Shown one piece after another: positions 7,818 through 15,656 of a stretch of DNA of 64,000 nt; within the stretch, counting starts at the first letter, position 1; every line of letters begins with the position of its first letter. A program made the position numbers and the translations under genes. The notes under the pieces are model-generated. The model saw only the letters and a program-made list of their open reading frames with translations, made no database searches and was not told the origin of the DNA. Source of the stretch: Bradyrhizobium erythrophlei (lineage in GTDB: Bacteria; Pseudomonadota; Alphaproteobacteria; Rhizobiales; Xanthobacteraceae). The stretch spans positions 6,171,001-6,235,000 of the forward strand of contig NZ_LT670818.1 in assembly GCF_900129505.1 (NCBI RefSeq). The letters are read 5' to 3'.

Positions 7818-9353
7818 CTAACTTGCTTCCGCCAATAAGGAAAGTTGCCGCGGCTGCGGCTCGACCTGGGTCTGGTCGGTCAGGTGGGTCGGATATGCGC
7901 CGGTAAAGCAATGATCGGAGAATTTCGGATTAGCGGGGTCGCGGCCGGGCTCGCCCATGGCGCGGTACATGCCGTCGACCGTCAGGAACGCCAGCGTGTC
8001 GGCGCCGATGATGTCGCGCATTTCCTCCAGGCTATGGGTCGCGGCCAGAAGGCCGCCGCGGTCGGGCAGGTCGATGCCGTAATAATCGGGGTACAGGATC
8101 GGCGGCGAGGCGAGCCGGAAATGCACCTCGGCAGCGCCGGCATCGCGCATCATGCGCACGATCTTTTTCGAGGTGGTGCCGCGCACCAGCGAATCGTCGA
8201 TCAGGATGATGCGCTTGCCTTCGATGGCGGCGCGGTTGGCTGAATGCTTCATGCGCACGCCGAGTTCGCGCACGCTCTGGGTCGGCTGGATGAAGGTACG
8301 GCCGACATAATGGTTGCGGATGATGCCGAGTTCGAATGGCACGCCGGAATGCTGGCTGTAGCCGATCGCGGCGGGCACGCCGGAATCCGGCACCGGCACC
8401 ACGACGTCGACGGGAACATGGCTCTCGCGCGCAAGCTGCGCGCCAAAAGCCTTGCGGACGTCATAGACCGAGCGGCCGCCGACGATGGAATCCGGTCGCG
8501 AGAAATAGATGTATTCGAAGATGCAGGGCCGCGGCGGTTTGGCTGGAAACGGCTTGTGGCTCTGCGCGCCGCGCTCGTCGAACACGATGATTTCGCCGGG
8601 CTCGACGTCCCTGATATATTTCGCGCCGATGATGTCGAGCGCGCAGGTCTCCGACGCCAGAAGCGGGCAGCCGTCGAGCTCGCCCAGCACCAGCGGGCGG
8701 ATGCCGAGCGGATCGCGGGCGCCGATCAGCTTCTTGTTGGTCATCGACACCAGGGAATAGGCGCCCTCGATGGCGCGCAGCGCCTCGATGAAGCGGTCGA
8801 TGAAGCGGTTGCGCTTGGATTGCGCCACCAGATGCAGGATCACTTCGGTGTCGGTGGTCGACTGCATCATGGCGCCGTTGCGCACCAGTTCGCGCCGCAA
8901 GGTCAGTCCGTTGGTGAGGTTGCCGTTATGGCCGACGGCGAAACCGCCGGCATTGAGCTCGGCGAACAGCGGCTGCACGTTGCGCAGGATGGTCGCGCCG
9001 GTCGTGGAATAGCGGACATGGCCGACGGCGATGGGGCCGGGAAGGCGCTCGATCACCTCGCGGCGGGAAAACGTGTCGCCGACCAGGCCGAGGCGGCGCT
9101 CCGAGTGGAAACGCGTGCCGTCGAAGGAGACGATGCCGGCGGCCTCCTGGCCGCGGTGCTGCAACGCGTGCAGGCCGAGCGCGGTGATGGCGGCGGCCTC
9201 TGGATGGCCGAAGATGCCGAACACGCCGCATTCCTCGCGGAGCGTGTCGCCGTCCAGGTCAGAGTCAGTGAGTTCTATCGGACCCAAAGCGCCTTCGTTC
9301 AGGTCCAGTTGGTATTGTGCGGCGTCTTCGGAAGGGCTCGGTTTAAGGTCCAT
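7818..9353 (-). CDS. purF: amidophosphoribosyltransferase
   Basis: 511 residues from the ATG at 9353 (MDLKPSPSED), preceded by GAGAGGCGCG. PurF makes phosphoribosylamine from PRPP and glutamine, the first step of purine synthesis in the cytoplasm. The class II glutaminase domain starts at Cys42 in REECGVFGIFG, so 41 residues form a propeptide that must be removed to free the catalytic Cys. HALQHRGQEAAGI and HNGNLTN belong to the same domain. The phosphoribosyltransferase part carries the PRPP motif ILIDDSLVRGTT and PDSGVPAAIGYS. The C-terminus (DHCFTGAYP) is typical. It follows cvpA by 23 bases, the classic cvpA-purF pair, so the two are probably cotranscribed. Confidence 0.97.
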   Translation of the reverse strand: MDLKPSPSEDAAQYQLDLNEGALGPIELTDSDLDGDTLREECGVFGIFGHPEAAAITALGLHALQHRGQEAAGIVSFDGTRFHSERRLGLVGDTFSRREVIERLPGPIAVGHVRYSTTGATILRNVQPLFAELNAGGFAVGHNGNLTNGLTLRRELVRNGAMMQSTTDTEVILHLVAQSKRNRFIDRFIEALRAIEGAYSLVSMTNKKLIGARDPLGIRPLVLGELDGCPLLASETCALDIIGAKYIRDVEPGEIIVFDERGAQSHKPFPAKPPRPCIFEYIYFSRPDSIVGGRSVYDVRKAFGAQLARESHVPVDVVVPVPDSGVPAAIGYSQHSGVPFELGIIRNHYVGRTFIQPTQSVRELGVRMKHSANRAAIEGKRIILIDDSLVRGTTSKKIVRMMRDAGAAEVHFRLASPPILYPDYYGIDLPDRGGLLAATHSLEEMRDIIGADTLAFLTVDGMYRAMGEPGRDPANPKFSDHCFTGAYPTHLTDQTQVEPQPRQLSLLAEAS

Positions 9354-9376
9354 CGCGCCTCTCTTTTGGCGTGGCT

Positions 9377-10006
9377 TCATTTCGCCGCGGGCTTCTCGAT
9401 CAGCTTTTTAAGGCTGTCGCGCGCAGGCTTGGTGTAACCATCGCCGGACGCCGGCGGAGCCGGCTCGGTGTCAGTCTGCTCATCGTCTGGTTTATTCTTC
9501 TTGAATTTCTTCAAGATGGTGTTCTCGGGGTCGTCAGGCAAGAGCGACATCAACCAATCCCCGGTTCCCTGCAGCACCACCCGGGATTTGGCCTGGGTGA
9601 CCCAGTCGGGCCGCTGCTTGTCCGGGACCAGCCAGGAGAAGAACAGGAAGGCGACCACGACGATCAACAGGCCCCGGGCGAGGCCGAACAGGAACCCGAG
9701 GGTGCGGTCGAGCGCGCCAATCCGGGAATCCAGGATCATGTCGGAAATCCGCACCGTGATGATGGAAACCACGATCAGGGTACCGACGAAGACACCGGCC
9801 ACCACCACCACGCTGGCGACGGTGTCGTTATTGAAATAAGTTTTCGCGGTCGGCAGCAGCTTTCCGAAGGCATAGAGCGTGACCAGCGCCGCCGCGCCCC
9901 AGGCCGCGATCGACAGGATCTCGCGCATGAAGCCGCGTACCATCGCGAGCAGGCCGGAAATCAGCATCACGGCAAGCAGGACGAGATCGAGTATCGTTAT
10001 CGGCAT
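9377..10006 (-). CDS. cvpA: CvpA family membrane protein
   Basis: 209 residues. Four hydrophobic segments occupy residues 1-130 (ILDLVLLAVMLISGLLAMVRG, IAAWGAAALVTLYAFG, VVVVAGVFVGTLIVVSII, FLFGLARGLLIVVVAFLFF), with the conserved RGFMREILSI between the first two and the R-x-LGFLFGLARG signature. A charged Lys/Asp/Pro-rich cytoplasmic tail follows (about 150-209). CvpA proteins are inner-membrane proteins linked to colicin V production and, in other bacteria, to envelope stress tolerance; the molecular activity is unsettled. It lies immediately upstream of purF, as in many proteobacteria. Confidence 0.93.
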   Translation of the reverse strand: MPITILDLVLLAVMLISGLLAMVRGFMREILSIAAWGAAALVTLYAFGKLLPTAKTYFNNDTVASVVVVAGVFVGTLIVVSIITVRISDMILDSRIGALDRTLGFLFGLARGLLIVVVAFLFFSWLVPDKQRPDWVTQAKSRVVLQGTGDWLMSLLPDDPENTILKKFKKNKPDDEQTDTEPAPPASGDGYTKPARDSLKKLIEKPAAK

Positions 10007-10165
10007 CGGCTAGTCAGGTCCGCCCGTAAGTTCCAAACCGCGAATCGGCATGTCGGTGCCGTCCTTAAGTGAGAGGCATTACGCTGGCCCCGCAAGGCCG
10101 GAAATCGCATCATCCCGGCCGCGCGCGGGTGGTATAGCGGCGAGGGCGGGGTGCGTCACCTGCGG

Positions 10166-11632
10166 CTAGCCTTCCTGACGCCGGAATCTCGCAGGTGTGG
10201 CATTTTTCTCCACTGCGGCGTTCTCTCGATTGCCGTCGCGGTTGCCTCTGGGGCTGCCGCGCGCGGCAATCTCCGCGACCAGGGTGGTCAGTCCGCCTAC
10301 GGCATTGAGCGACAGCCCGGAATCGCCGCCGGCCTCGCCACGCGCCGATTCCGGCAGCACGGCGCGGCCGAAACCGAGTTTTGCGGCTTCCTTCAGCCGC
10401 GCCGAGGTCTGCGCGACGGGGCGGACCGCGCCGGACAGTGATATCTCGCCGAAATAGACGGCATCCGTCGGCAGGGGCGCGTTCACCAGCGACGATACCA
10501 GCGCCGCGGCGGCGGCAAGGTCGGCCGCGGGTTCCTGGATGCGCAGGCCACCGGCGACGTTCAAATAGACGTCGTAGCCCGACAGTTTGACGCCGCAATG
10601 GGCCTCCAATACCGCCAGCACCATAGACAGCCGGCTCGGATCCCAGCCCACCACGGCGCGGCGCGGGGTGCCGAGCGTGGTTGGCGCCACAAGGGCCTGC
10701 AATTCGACCAGGACGGGCCGCGTGCCCTCAATGCCTGCGAATACCGCCGTGCCCGGGCTGCCGAGATCGCGCTCCGACAAAAACAGTTCGGACGGATTGG
10801 AGACCTCGCGCAGTCCCAGGCCCGTCATCTCGAACACGCCGATCTCGTCGGTCGGTCCGAATCGGTTCTTTACCGCGCGCAGGATCCGGAATTGCTGCGA
10901 GCCTTCGCCCTCGAACGACAGCACCGCGTCCACCATGTGCTCGACCACGCGGGGCCCGGCGATCTGGCCGTCTTTTGTGACATGGCCGACCAGGATGATG
11001 GCGGCGCCGGATTTCTTGGCGAACCTGATCAGCGCCTGCGCCGAGGCGCGCACTTGCGTCACCGTGCCCGGCGCGGACTCCACCGTGTCGGTCCACATGG
11101 TCTGGATCGAATCGATCACGATCAGCCGCGGCACCGTTCCTTCGGACAGGGTGGAGACGATGTCCTCGACCGAGGTTTCGGCCGCGAGCTGCACCGGCGC
11201 ATCGGCAAGGCCCAGCCGCTCGGCGCGCAACCGCACCTGCGCCACGGCTTCTTCGCCGGAAATGTAGACCACGCGGTGCCCGGCGCGGGCCATCAGGCTG
11301 GTGGCCTGTGTCAGAAGCGTCGATTTGCCGATGCCGGGATCGCCGCCGACCAGGAGCACCGAGCCCCTGACAAATCCGCCGCCGGTGACGCGGTCGAGCT
11401 CGGCCATTCCGGAGGGAAGGCGAGGGGCGTCCTGACTCTTGCCGGTGAGGGTCTCCAGCGCGAACGTCCGGCCCTTGCGTTTTGACCGGATCGAGACCGG
11501 CATGGAGGTCGCGCCGGTCGTGTCCTCCTCGGCCAGCGTGTTCCACTCGCCGCAGGACTCGCACTTGCCCTGCCAGCGGTTATAGGCCGCGCCGCAGTTC
11601 TGGCAGACGAAGGAAAGGGTGGATTTGGCCAT
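10166..11632 (-). CDS. radA: DNA repair protein RadA (Sms)
   Basis: 488 residues, slightly longer than the usual 450-460 because of a basic tail after residue 465. N-terminal C4 zinc finger: CQNCGAAYNRWQGKCESCG (10-28). RecA-like ATPase: Walker A GGDPGIGKSTL (about 95-105), Walker B LIVIDSIQTM, and the RadA-specific KNRFGPTDEIGVFEM. A C-terminal Lon-protease-like domain follows (DVYLNVAGGLRI... GEISLSGAVRPV). RadA drives branch migration of recombination intermediates. The start at 11632 (MAKSTLSFVCQNCG) is family-typical. A GTTC-N7-GTTC SOS box lies 26 bases upstream, suggesting LexA control. The gene is 159 bases upstream of cvpA on the same strand. Confidence 0.96.
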   Translation of the reverse strand: MAKSTLSFVCQNCGAAYNRWQGKCESCGEWNTLAEEDTTGATSMPVSIRSKRKGRTFALETLTGKSQDAPRLPSGMAELDRVTGGGFVRGSVLLVGGDPGIGKSTLLTQATSLMARAGHRVVYISGEEAVAQVRLRAERLGLADAPVQLAAETSVEDIVSTLSEGTVPRLIVIDSIQTMWTDTVESAPGTVTQVRASAQALIRFAKKSGAAIILVGHVTKDGQIAGPRVVEHMVDAVLSFEGEGSQQFRILRAVKNRFGPTDEIGVFEMTGLGLREVSNPSELFLSERDLGSPGTAVFAGIEGTRPVLVELQALVAPTTLGTPRRAVVGWDPSRLSMVLAVLEAHCGVKLSGYDVYLNVAGGLRIQEPAADLAAAAALVSSLVNAPLPTDAVYFGEISLSGAVRPVAQTSARLKEAAKLGFGRAVLPESARGEAGGDSGLSLNAVGGLTTLVAEIAARGSPRGNRDGNRENAAVEKNATPARFRRQEG

Positions 11633-11658
11633 TGATGAGCTGAATCGGATCCGCTTAT

Positions 11659-11673
11659 GTTCTTATTTTGTTC
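11659..11673 (-). promoter_or_regulatory. alphaproteobacterial LexA (SOS) box upstream of radA
   Basis: GTTCTTATTTTGTTC is an exact GTTC-N7-GTTC direct repeat, the LexA operator established for alphaproteobacteria. It ends 27 bases before the radA start and the AT-rich sequence around it could hold the promoter. The only other gene it could serve would be on the plus strand, where no convincing gene starts. Confidence 0.7.
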
Positions 11674-12185
11674 TATACCTCATTTGAGATCGCCCGGCGA
11701 TAGAAAACTCGCGTGGCTTCCGGCGCTGCGCACAAGTTCATGGAACTTTCTGATCGGTGCTGCGAATGCCGGAGAATTCCTCGTGTGGAAACCTGGCACA
11801 TGGGAATTCCGGAAGCAGGCGACTCCGACCCTGCAATGCAGTGCGAAATGAAGCGCCTCTGGGAAGCAAAACAGAAATGGAAGGCCTCTGCGGAGGCGGA
11901 GTGATTGGGGCAGCTGCCAGCCCCACCGGATCATCGTCCAGACGCGCGTTGATCAGCCTCCAGACCCCGCCATGCGCGCATGGGTTCAATATTCTTCAGG
12001 CTCAAACGGAAGTGCTGGGCCGCCGGCTCGATGTCCGGCCATCAGGTCCGAAAAGTGCCACGAGGAGGGATCAGGTACCGCGCCGAACGGCCGCTAGACG
12101 AGGCCGCCCAATGAGACAGCCTCGCTGTGCGCAGTTGGCGCCGGTTTTTCGGCGCCGCGCGTTGCAGCCGGCGCCCGGGAACAGG
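11674..12185. other. non-coding stretch between radA and a DUF1330 gene
   Basis: About 510 bases with open frames in several directions but none with a recognisable product, SD and consistent codon bias. A plus-strand frame of 63 codons ends at 11904 (WEAKQKWKASAEAE) and was not accepted. The stretch near 12143-12162 (GGCGCCGGTTTTTCGGCGCC) can form a 7-bp hairpin but lacks a T tract. I see no further structure. Confidence 0.5.
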
Positions 12186-12566
12186 CTACTTTTCGGCTTC
12201 GACGACGTATCGCCGCATTACCTTAACTGCCTTGTCACGCTGGGGTGCAAGGTCCGTCCAGGCTTTCGACTTGTAGAACGCCACTGCGTCATCCAGGCTC
12301 TCCCATTCGACGATGGCCGCACTCTTCGGAGGCGGCCCACCCTCTATTTGAACAACCCGTCCGGCCGCGGTGCGTAAAGCTCGACCATGGGCTGCCTCTA
12401 TCGCCTTCCGGGCGGCAGGAAGGTATGTGGCTTGAAATGAAGGATCGAGGATTTCAGCTTCGCTGATGGAGTAAGCTTTCGTCTTGGCTCCTTGAGCGTG
12501 GAGGCCCTGGAGCGCGATAGCTCCAATTGCGACGCCTGCGAGCAATGTCATCGTATAAGTTTTCAT
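12186..12566 (-). CDS. DUF1330 domain protein with signal peptide
   Basis: 126 residues from the ATG at 12566 (MKTYTMTLLAGVAIG), with GGGAG in the leader. The first 24 residues are a signal peptide (cleavage near LHAQG), so the protein is periplasmic. The rest is a DUF1330 ferredoxin-like fold: YLPAARKAIEAAHGRALRT, GRVVQIEGGPPPKSAAIVEW, and SLDDAVAFYKSKAWTDLAPQR, which match the G-R-h-x-x-h-E-G...A-h-h-E-a and fYxSxxYxxxxxxR features. DUF1330 proteins have no established reaction. It heads away from the radA block. Confidence 0.88.
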   Translation of the reverse strand: MKTYTMTLLAGVAIGAIALQGLHAQGAKTKAYSISEAEILDPSFQATYLPAARKAIEAAHGRALRTAAGRVVQIEGGPPPKSAAIVEWESLDDAVAFYKSKAWTDLAPQRDKAVKVMRRYVVEAEK

Positions 12567-12613
12567 GACTGACTCCCAGTTACTTGCCGATGATCCGGCA
12601 GCCAATCGTACTG

Positions 12614-12805
12614 CTATTTGAGACCGTTCGGTGAGCAATCGATCGCTTCACCTTCGCCGGGGCTAAGGATGACAGCCGCGACGCCGATGTGCTCGGCAGC
12701 GCGTTGCGCAGCGATCGGCAGGCCCTCCGGCGCCTTGCCGTCGAGGCCGCCGGCCGGTAGCCGCGCATCAACGAACTCTCGGCTTTGAAACAAGAAGCAG
12801 TCCAT
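12614..12805 (-). CDS. possible small protein, unrecognised
   Basis: 63 codons from the ATG at 12805 (MDCFLFQSREFVDAR) to the TAG at 12614, with GC3-rich codons like the neighbours. The chain has an alanine-rich helix (LPIAAQRAAEHIGVAAVIL) and ends DCSPNGLK. No SD precedes the ATG. I do not recognise the family. It may be a real small protein, or a chance frame between the DUF1330 and LTXXQ-like genes. Confidence 0.35.
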   Translation of the reverse strand: MDCFLFQSREFVDARLPAGGLDGKAPEGLPIAAQRAAEHIGVAAVILSPGEGEAIDCSPNGLK

Positions 12806-12868
12806 GGTCGTTCTGGGTCAGACCGTGGTGGACCGGGCTGTGACTCAGCGATGGCAAGGGACTGGAAA

Positions 12869-14140
12869 TTAAGTCGTTCGTTTTTGTCCGATCGCCTCGA
12901 ACTGCGCCTTCTGCTCGTCGCTCAGCTTCGCATAGAAGTCCCCGAGCGCGGCGCTGACCAGATAGACCGCTTGCTGCATGGCAGTGAGCCGCCCCTCCAC
13001 GGCATCGAGGCGAGCGGGTGGTGTGGTCGCGTCGTTCGGCTGGCATTGGGAGCTCAGGATGTCGGCAGCCCTGGCATTGGCGACCTGCAGCACTTTGAGA
13101 GCGGCACGTTGAGTGTCGTTCGGGTGCAACCTGGCCTCGATCTCGTCCGCCGGCCATTGCAACGCCGCTGGTTGCGCCGCGCCGCAGGCTTGGGAAGAGC
13201 CTTGGGCAGGGCCTTGGGCAGAGCCTTGGGCAAAGCCTTGGGCAGGCGCTTCCGTGGCCCCGTTTGCGGCGAAAGTCTTGCGCCGATCCTGGGCGAGTGC
13301 ATTGAGCCGTGCTTCCTGCTCGTCCTCCAGCAGGTCATAGAATTTCCCGAGCGGCTGCTGCACGGCGAACGCAGCCATGATCATCGCCCCGATGCGCTGC
13401 TGCATGGCGGCCAATCGGTCCGGTGCTGTCAACGCCGTCTGGGTCGGACACGACGCCCGAATCATCTGGGCGGCCGAGGTCAATGCGTTGGCAAGATCGT
13501 CCAAGGCGGCGCGCTGCGCCCCATTCGGCTGTATCGCCTGCTGAATCTGATCGATCGGGAGGCCGGCAATTTCGCGGCCGTCATCGCCACAGAGCTGCTG
13601 TAGCGAAGGGACTCTGCGATGTCTTCGGCCGTGCGGGCCTGGTCCCGTATAGGCGGCGAGATCGTCAGGGCCATAAGGCGCAAAGATCGCGGCATAGATG
13701 TCGGGATAACCGTAGTCCCAGAGGCCGATGCCATCACCCCAGATGGTGTAGTCGTAGATATCGTAAATAGCGAATGGCCAAAATAGCGGCCCGACCCATC
13801 CATATCCGCCGGCGCCGTGTCGCCACCACCCGTTCGCGATGTGGCCGCCATGCCAGCCCGCCAGCGCTGCAGCCGCGGCGATTTGCCTGCGCACCGCCGG
13901 GTTGCCCAGCCCGAAATCCATAGCGTTGCCAACGTCTTGCGGTCCAAGGGAAGCCGTTCGGATGTGGCCGCGACCTGCAAAGGCACGTGCGCGATGCAAT
14001 CCCCCTAGCGACAATACGCGGGCTACCGCGAATCTCGCCACCCCAAGGGGACCGATGCCAAGATGCACCCTGGCAAGGGCCCCGCTCGACAGCAGGGTTG
14101 TCAGAACGACAACGGCAATTCCAATCCGGGACTTCGACAT
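12869..14140 (-). CDS. secreted two-domain LTXXQ (Spy/CpxP-like) protein
   Basis: 423 residues from the ATG at 14140 (MSKSRIGIAVVV), which GGAGGGTGCC precedes. Residues 1-23 are a signal peptide. Residues about 70-160 are rich in Gly, Trp, Tyr and Asp (NGWWRHGAGGYGWVGPLFWP, DYTIWGDGIGLWDYGYPD). Two copies of a helical Spy/CpxP-like unit follow: about 185-300 and 315-423. Each has a Q-R-A-A-L-L helix, C-P/Q-x-Q/N, a P-x-R-L-x-A helix with a Q/M-x-x-x, and a terminal DEQxAxxxAxxQxR. A Gln-Gly-Ala repeat linker separates them (12-bp DNA repeats at 13189-13248). Spy-type proteins are periplasmic chaperones or metal/envelope-stress factors; the role here is inferred from the family only. Confidence 0.75.
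   Translation of the reverse strand: MSKSRIGIAVVVLTTLLSSGALARVHLGIGPLGVARFAVARVLSLGGLHRARAFAGRGHIRTASLGPQDVGNAMDFGLGNPAVRRQIAAAAALAGWHGGHIANGWWRHGAGGYGWVGPLFWPFAIYDIYDYTIWGDGIGLWDYGYPDIYAAIFAPYGPDDLAAYTGPGPHGRRHRRVPSLQQLCGDDGREIAGLPIDQIQQAIQPNGAQRAALDDLANALTSAAQMIRASCPTQTALTAPDRLAAMQQRIGAMIMAAFAVQQPLGKFYDLLEDEQEARLNALAQDRRKTFAANGATEAPAQGFAQGSAQGPAQGSSQACGAAQPAALQWPADEIEARLHPNDTQRAALKVLQVANARAADILSSQCQPNDATTPPARLDAVEGRLTAMQQAVYLVSAALGDFYAKLSDEQKAQFEAIGQKRTT
13189..13248 (-). repeat. 12-bp minisatellite inside the LTXXQ-like gene
   Basis: Five consecutive 12-bp units of the form CTTGGGCARRGC (first unit CTTGGGAAGAGC, last CTTGGGCAGGCG). On the minus strand they encode A/S-Q-G-x tetrapeptides: AQGFAQGSAQGPAQGSSQ. 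The length can change by slippage in whole codon blocks, so the linker between the two helical units is likely variable between strains. Confidence 0.85.
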
Positions 14141-14379
14141 GGCACCCTCCCGCGCCAAGCCTCATCGCGTCACTTTTAGACGACGCCGAGAGGAAGCGAA
14201 AGTTCCCTGCGTGTGCCGACCATCGTGGGTCAGCCACGTCCGGTAAGGGCAGGAACTGCATTGGGCGTGTGGGGTCTGGAGCATACCTCCAGCCGTAAAC
14301 AGTCGATGTCCGCTCTTCCCCCCGAAAGCAGCCCTCTACCAAGGCGCCGGTCGGTGCGGGCGACCGCGGTACATTCGAC

Positions 14380-14461
14380 CGACACGAACGGCCCACCGAG
14401 CCCGGGACCGTCGAGCCTTACTTGATCGACACGAACGGCACCGCCGAGCCCGGCACCATCG
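14380..14461. repeat. imperfect direct repeat of the SPFH gene's 3' end
   Basis: CGACACGAACGGC begins both copies, at 14380 and at 14427. The following bases (CCACCGAGCCCGGGACCGTCG and ACCGCCGAGCCCGGCACCATCG) align with one indel and few changes, so the last 11-12 codons of the SPFH gene were duplicated 47 bases downstream of themselves. The outer copy is past the stop codon at 14418-14420 and is untranslated in the gene's frame. Confidence 0.75.
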
Positions 14462-15302
14462 TGGTCGGCAGCATGCCGTTCCATTTTTCGGCCTGCACCA
14501 GCGTGACGAGGTTGGGATTGGTGCCGAGCGCCTTGGCGCGGGCCTCGATGGCGGCGGCCTGGGCCTCGCCGGTGATCTTGATGTTGGAGGCCTGGGCTTC
14601 GCCGTTCAGCCGTGTGGCGTCGGCGTTGGCCTGCGCCTCGGCGCGAACCGCGTTGGCTTTCGCATTGGCCTGCGTCACGGTGATCTGGGCCTGGACCTTT
14701 TCGCGCTCCGCGTTCTGCTGCAGCTTCTGCACCTCGACCTCGGCCAGCATGCGCTGCTCGATCGAGTGCAGATAATTGGCGGAGAATTCGATGTTCTCGA
14801 GCTGCACGCTCTCGATGATGATCATCGGGTCGTATTTCAGCGTCTCCGTGATGGCGTCCTTGATCGCGCCGTTGAGCGCGCCGCGTTCCTGGATGGCCTT
14901 CACCGCGGTGTAACGGCCGAACACGACCTTGACCTGCTGGTTCACTACGGGATTGACGACCTGGTTGACCGCGGTGTCGAGCTGGCCGAATTTGGCGTAG
15001 AGGTCCGCCACCTTGTCGGGCGAGGCGCGCAAGGTGACGCTGATCTTCAGGTCGGCCGGCTGCTGGTCGTAGGAATAGGAGTTCATCTTGTCCCAGGTAT
15101 AGGTCGCGGTCCGAACGCTGATCTTCTGGACGCTGTCGATCAGGGGGATCTTGAAGCCGAGGCCCGGCTGTGCGGTGCCGACGACGGCGCCGTTGCGGAG
15201 CAATACGGCGCGCTCGGTCTGATCGACCGTGTACCAGCTGCCGAAAACGATGGTGATCGCGAGCACGCCGATGACGGCCGCGGCAATAATTCCCCTGTTC
15301 AT
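14418..15302 (-). CDS. SPFH/Band 7 (prohibitin-like) membrane protein
   Basis: 294 residues. One N-terminal membrane segment (about 3-24: GIIAAAVIGVLAITIVFGSW) is followed by the SPFH domain (VDQTERAVLLRNGAVVG... DPMIIIESVQLENIEFSANY), then a long Ala/Glu/Gln coiled coil (about 185-260: EVEVQKLQQNAEREKVQAQ, then ANAKANAVRAEAQANADATR). The C-terminus TTMVPGSAVPFVSIK is typical of prohibitin-family proteins. These assemble into ring scaffolds on the inner membrane and modulate membrane proteases such as FtsH. The start at 15302 has GGGAGAATTTC in front of it. The ATG overlaps the stop of a short upstream frame. It is a stand-alone gene. Confidence 0.9.
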   Translation of the reverse strand: MNRGIIAAAVIGVLAITIVFGSWYTVDQTERAVLLRNGAVVGTAQPGLGFKIPLIDSVQKISVRTATYTWDKMNSYSYDQQPADLKISVTLRASPDKVADLYAKFGQLDTAVNQVVNPVVNQQVKVVFGRYTAVKAIQERGALNGAIKDAITETLKYDPMIIIESVQLENIEFSANYLHSIEQRMLAEVEVQKLQQNAEREKVQAQITVTQANAKANAVRAEAQANADATRLNGEAQASNIKITGEAQAAAIEARAKALGTNPNLVTLVQAEKWNGMLPTTMVPGSAVPFVSIK

Positions 15303-15436
15303 GAAATTCTCCCGGGATCAAAAGGATCGAGAAATGCTGCGGCTGCAGGATCATCCGCGGCCATTACGAATTCCCTGTAAAACGTGTCCCTTGGTCGGCC
15401 GTTCGCGGCGATTGGTTCAGATCCGCCCGATGACAT
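15299..15436 (-). CDS. possible short upstream frame coupled to the SPFH gene
   Basis: 45 codons from the ATG at 15436 (MSSGGSEPIAANGRPRD) to a TGA at 15299-15301 that overlaps the SPFH ATG (tcATGA). The peptide is acidic and Ala/Asp/Pro-rich (MAADDPAAAAFLDPFDPG). No SD was found for it. The overlap would allow translational coupling, but the frame may be fortuitous. Confidence 0.3.
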   Translation of the reverse strand: MSSGGSEPIAANGRPRDTFYREFVMAADDPAAAAFLDPFDPGRIS

Positions 15437-15656
15437 CAGCCGGATTTTATGAAAATGCCGCGTTCCACGGCATGGAAAGCCCGGCCGCGAGCATGATCGC
15501 ATCCATAACCAGCCGAAACATTCCGGGCTCGGGCCGCAGCACGAAGCGCCGAAGCGCCGAAGCGCTAGTGAACATCATCGAACCGGGAAATAGCCACCGC
15601 CGGCGTGGCAGATATTCATCAGGGAAACCGCGTGAGCATGTTGTCGGCGCGCTCGA
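15303..15656. other. leader and intergenic region of the SPFH gene
   Basis: Apart from the short coupled frame above, this 354-base stretch has no gene I can support. It holds a small direct repeat GCGCCGAAGCGCCGAAGCGC (15546-15565) and otherwise looks like ordinary spacer. Confidence 0.5.

Noticed and set aside
8244..9437. Long plus-strand frame opposite purF (397 codons)
   Set aside because: It is the antisense of a strongly supported purF; high GC3 makes such shadows common and the translation shows no domain.
11713..11904. 63-codon plus-strand frame near radA
   Set aside because: No SD, no recognisable sequence and mixed codon bias; it overlaps other frames equally long.
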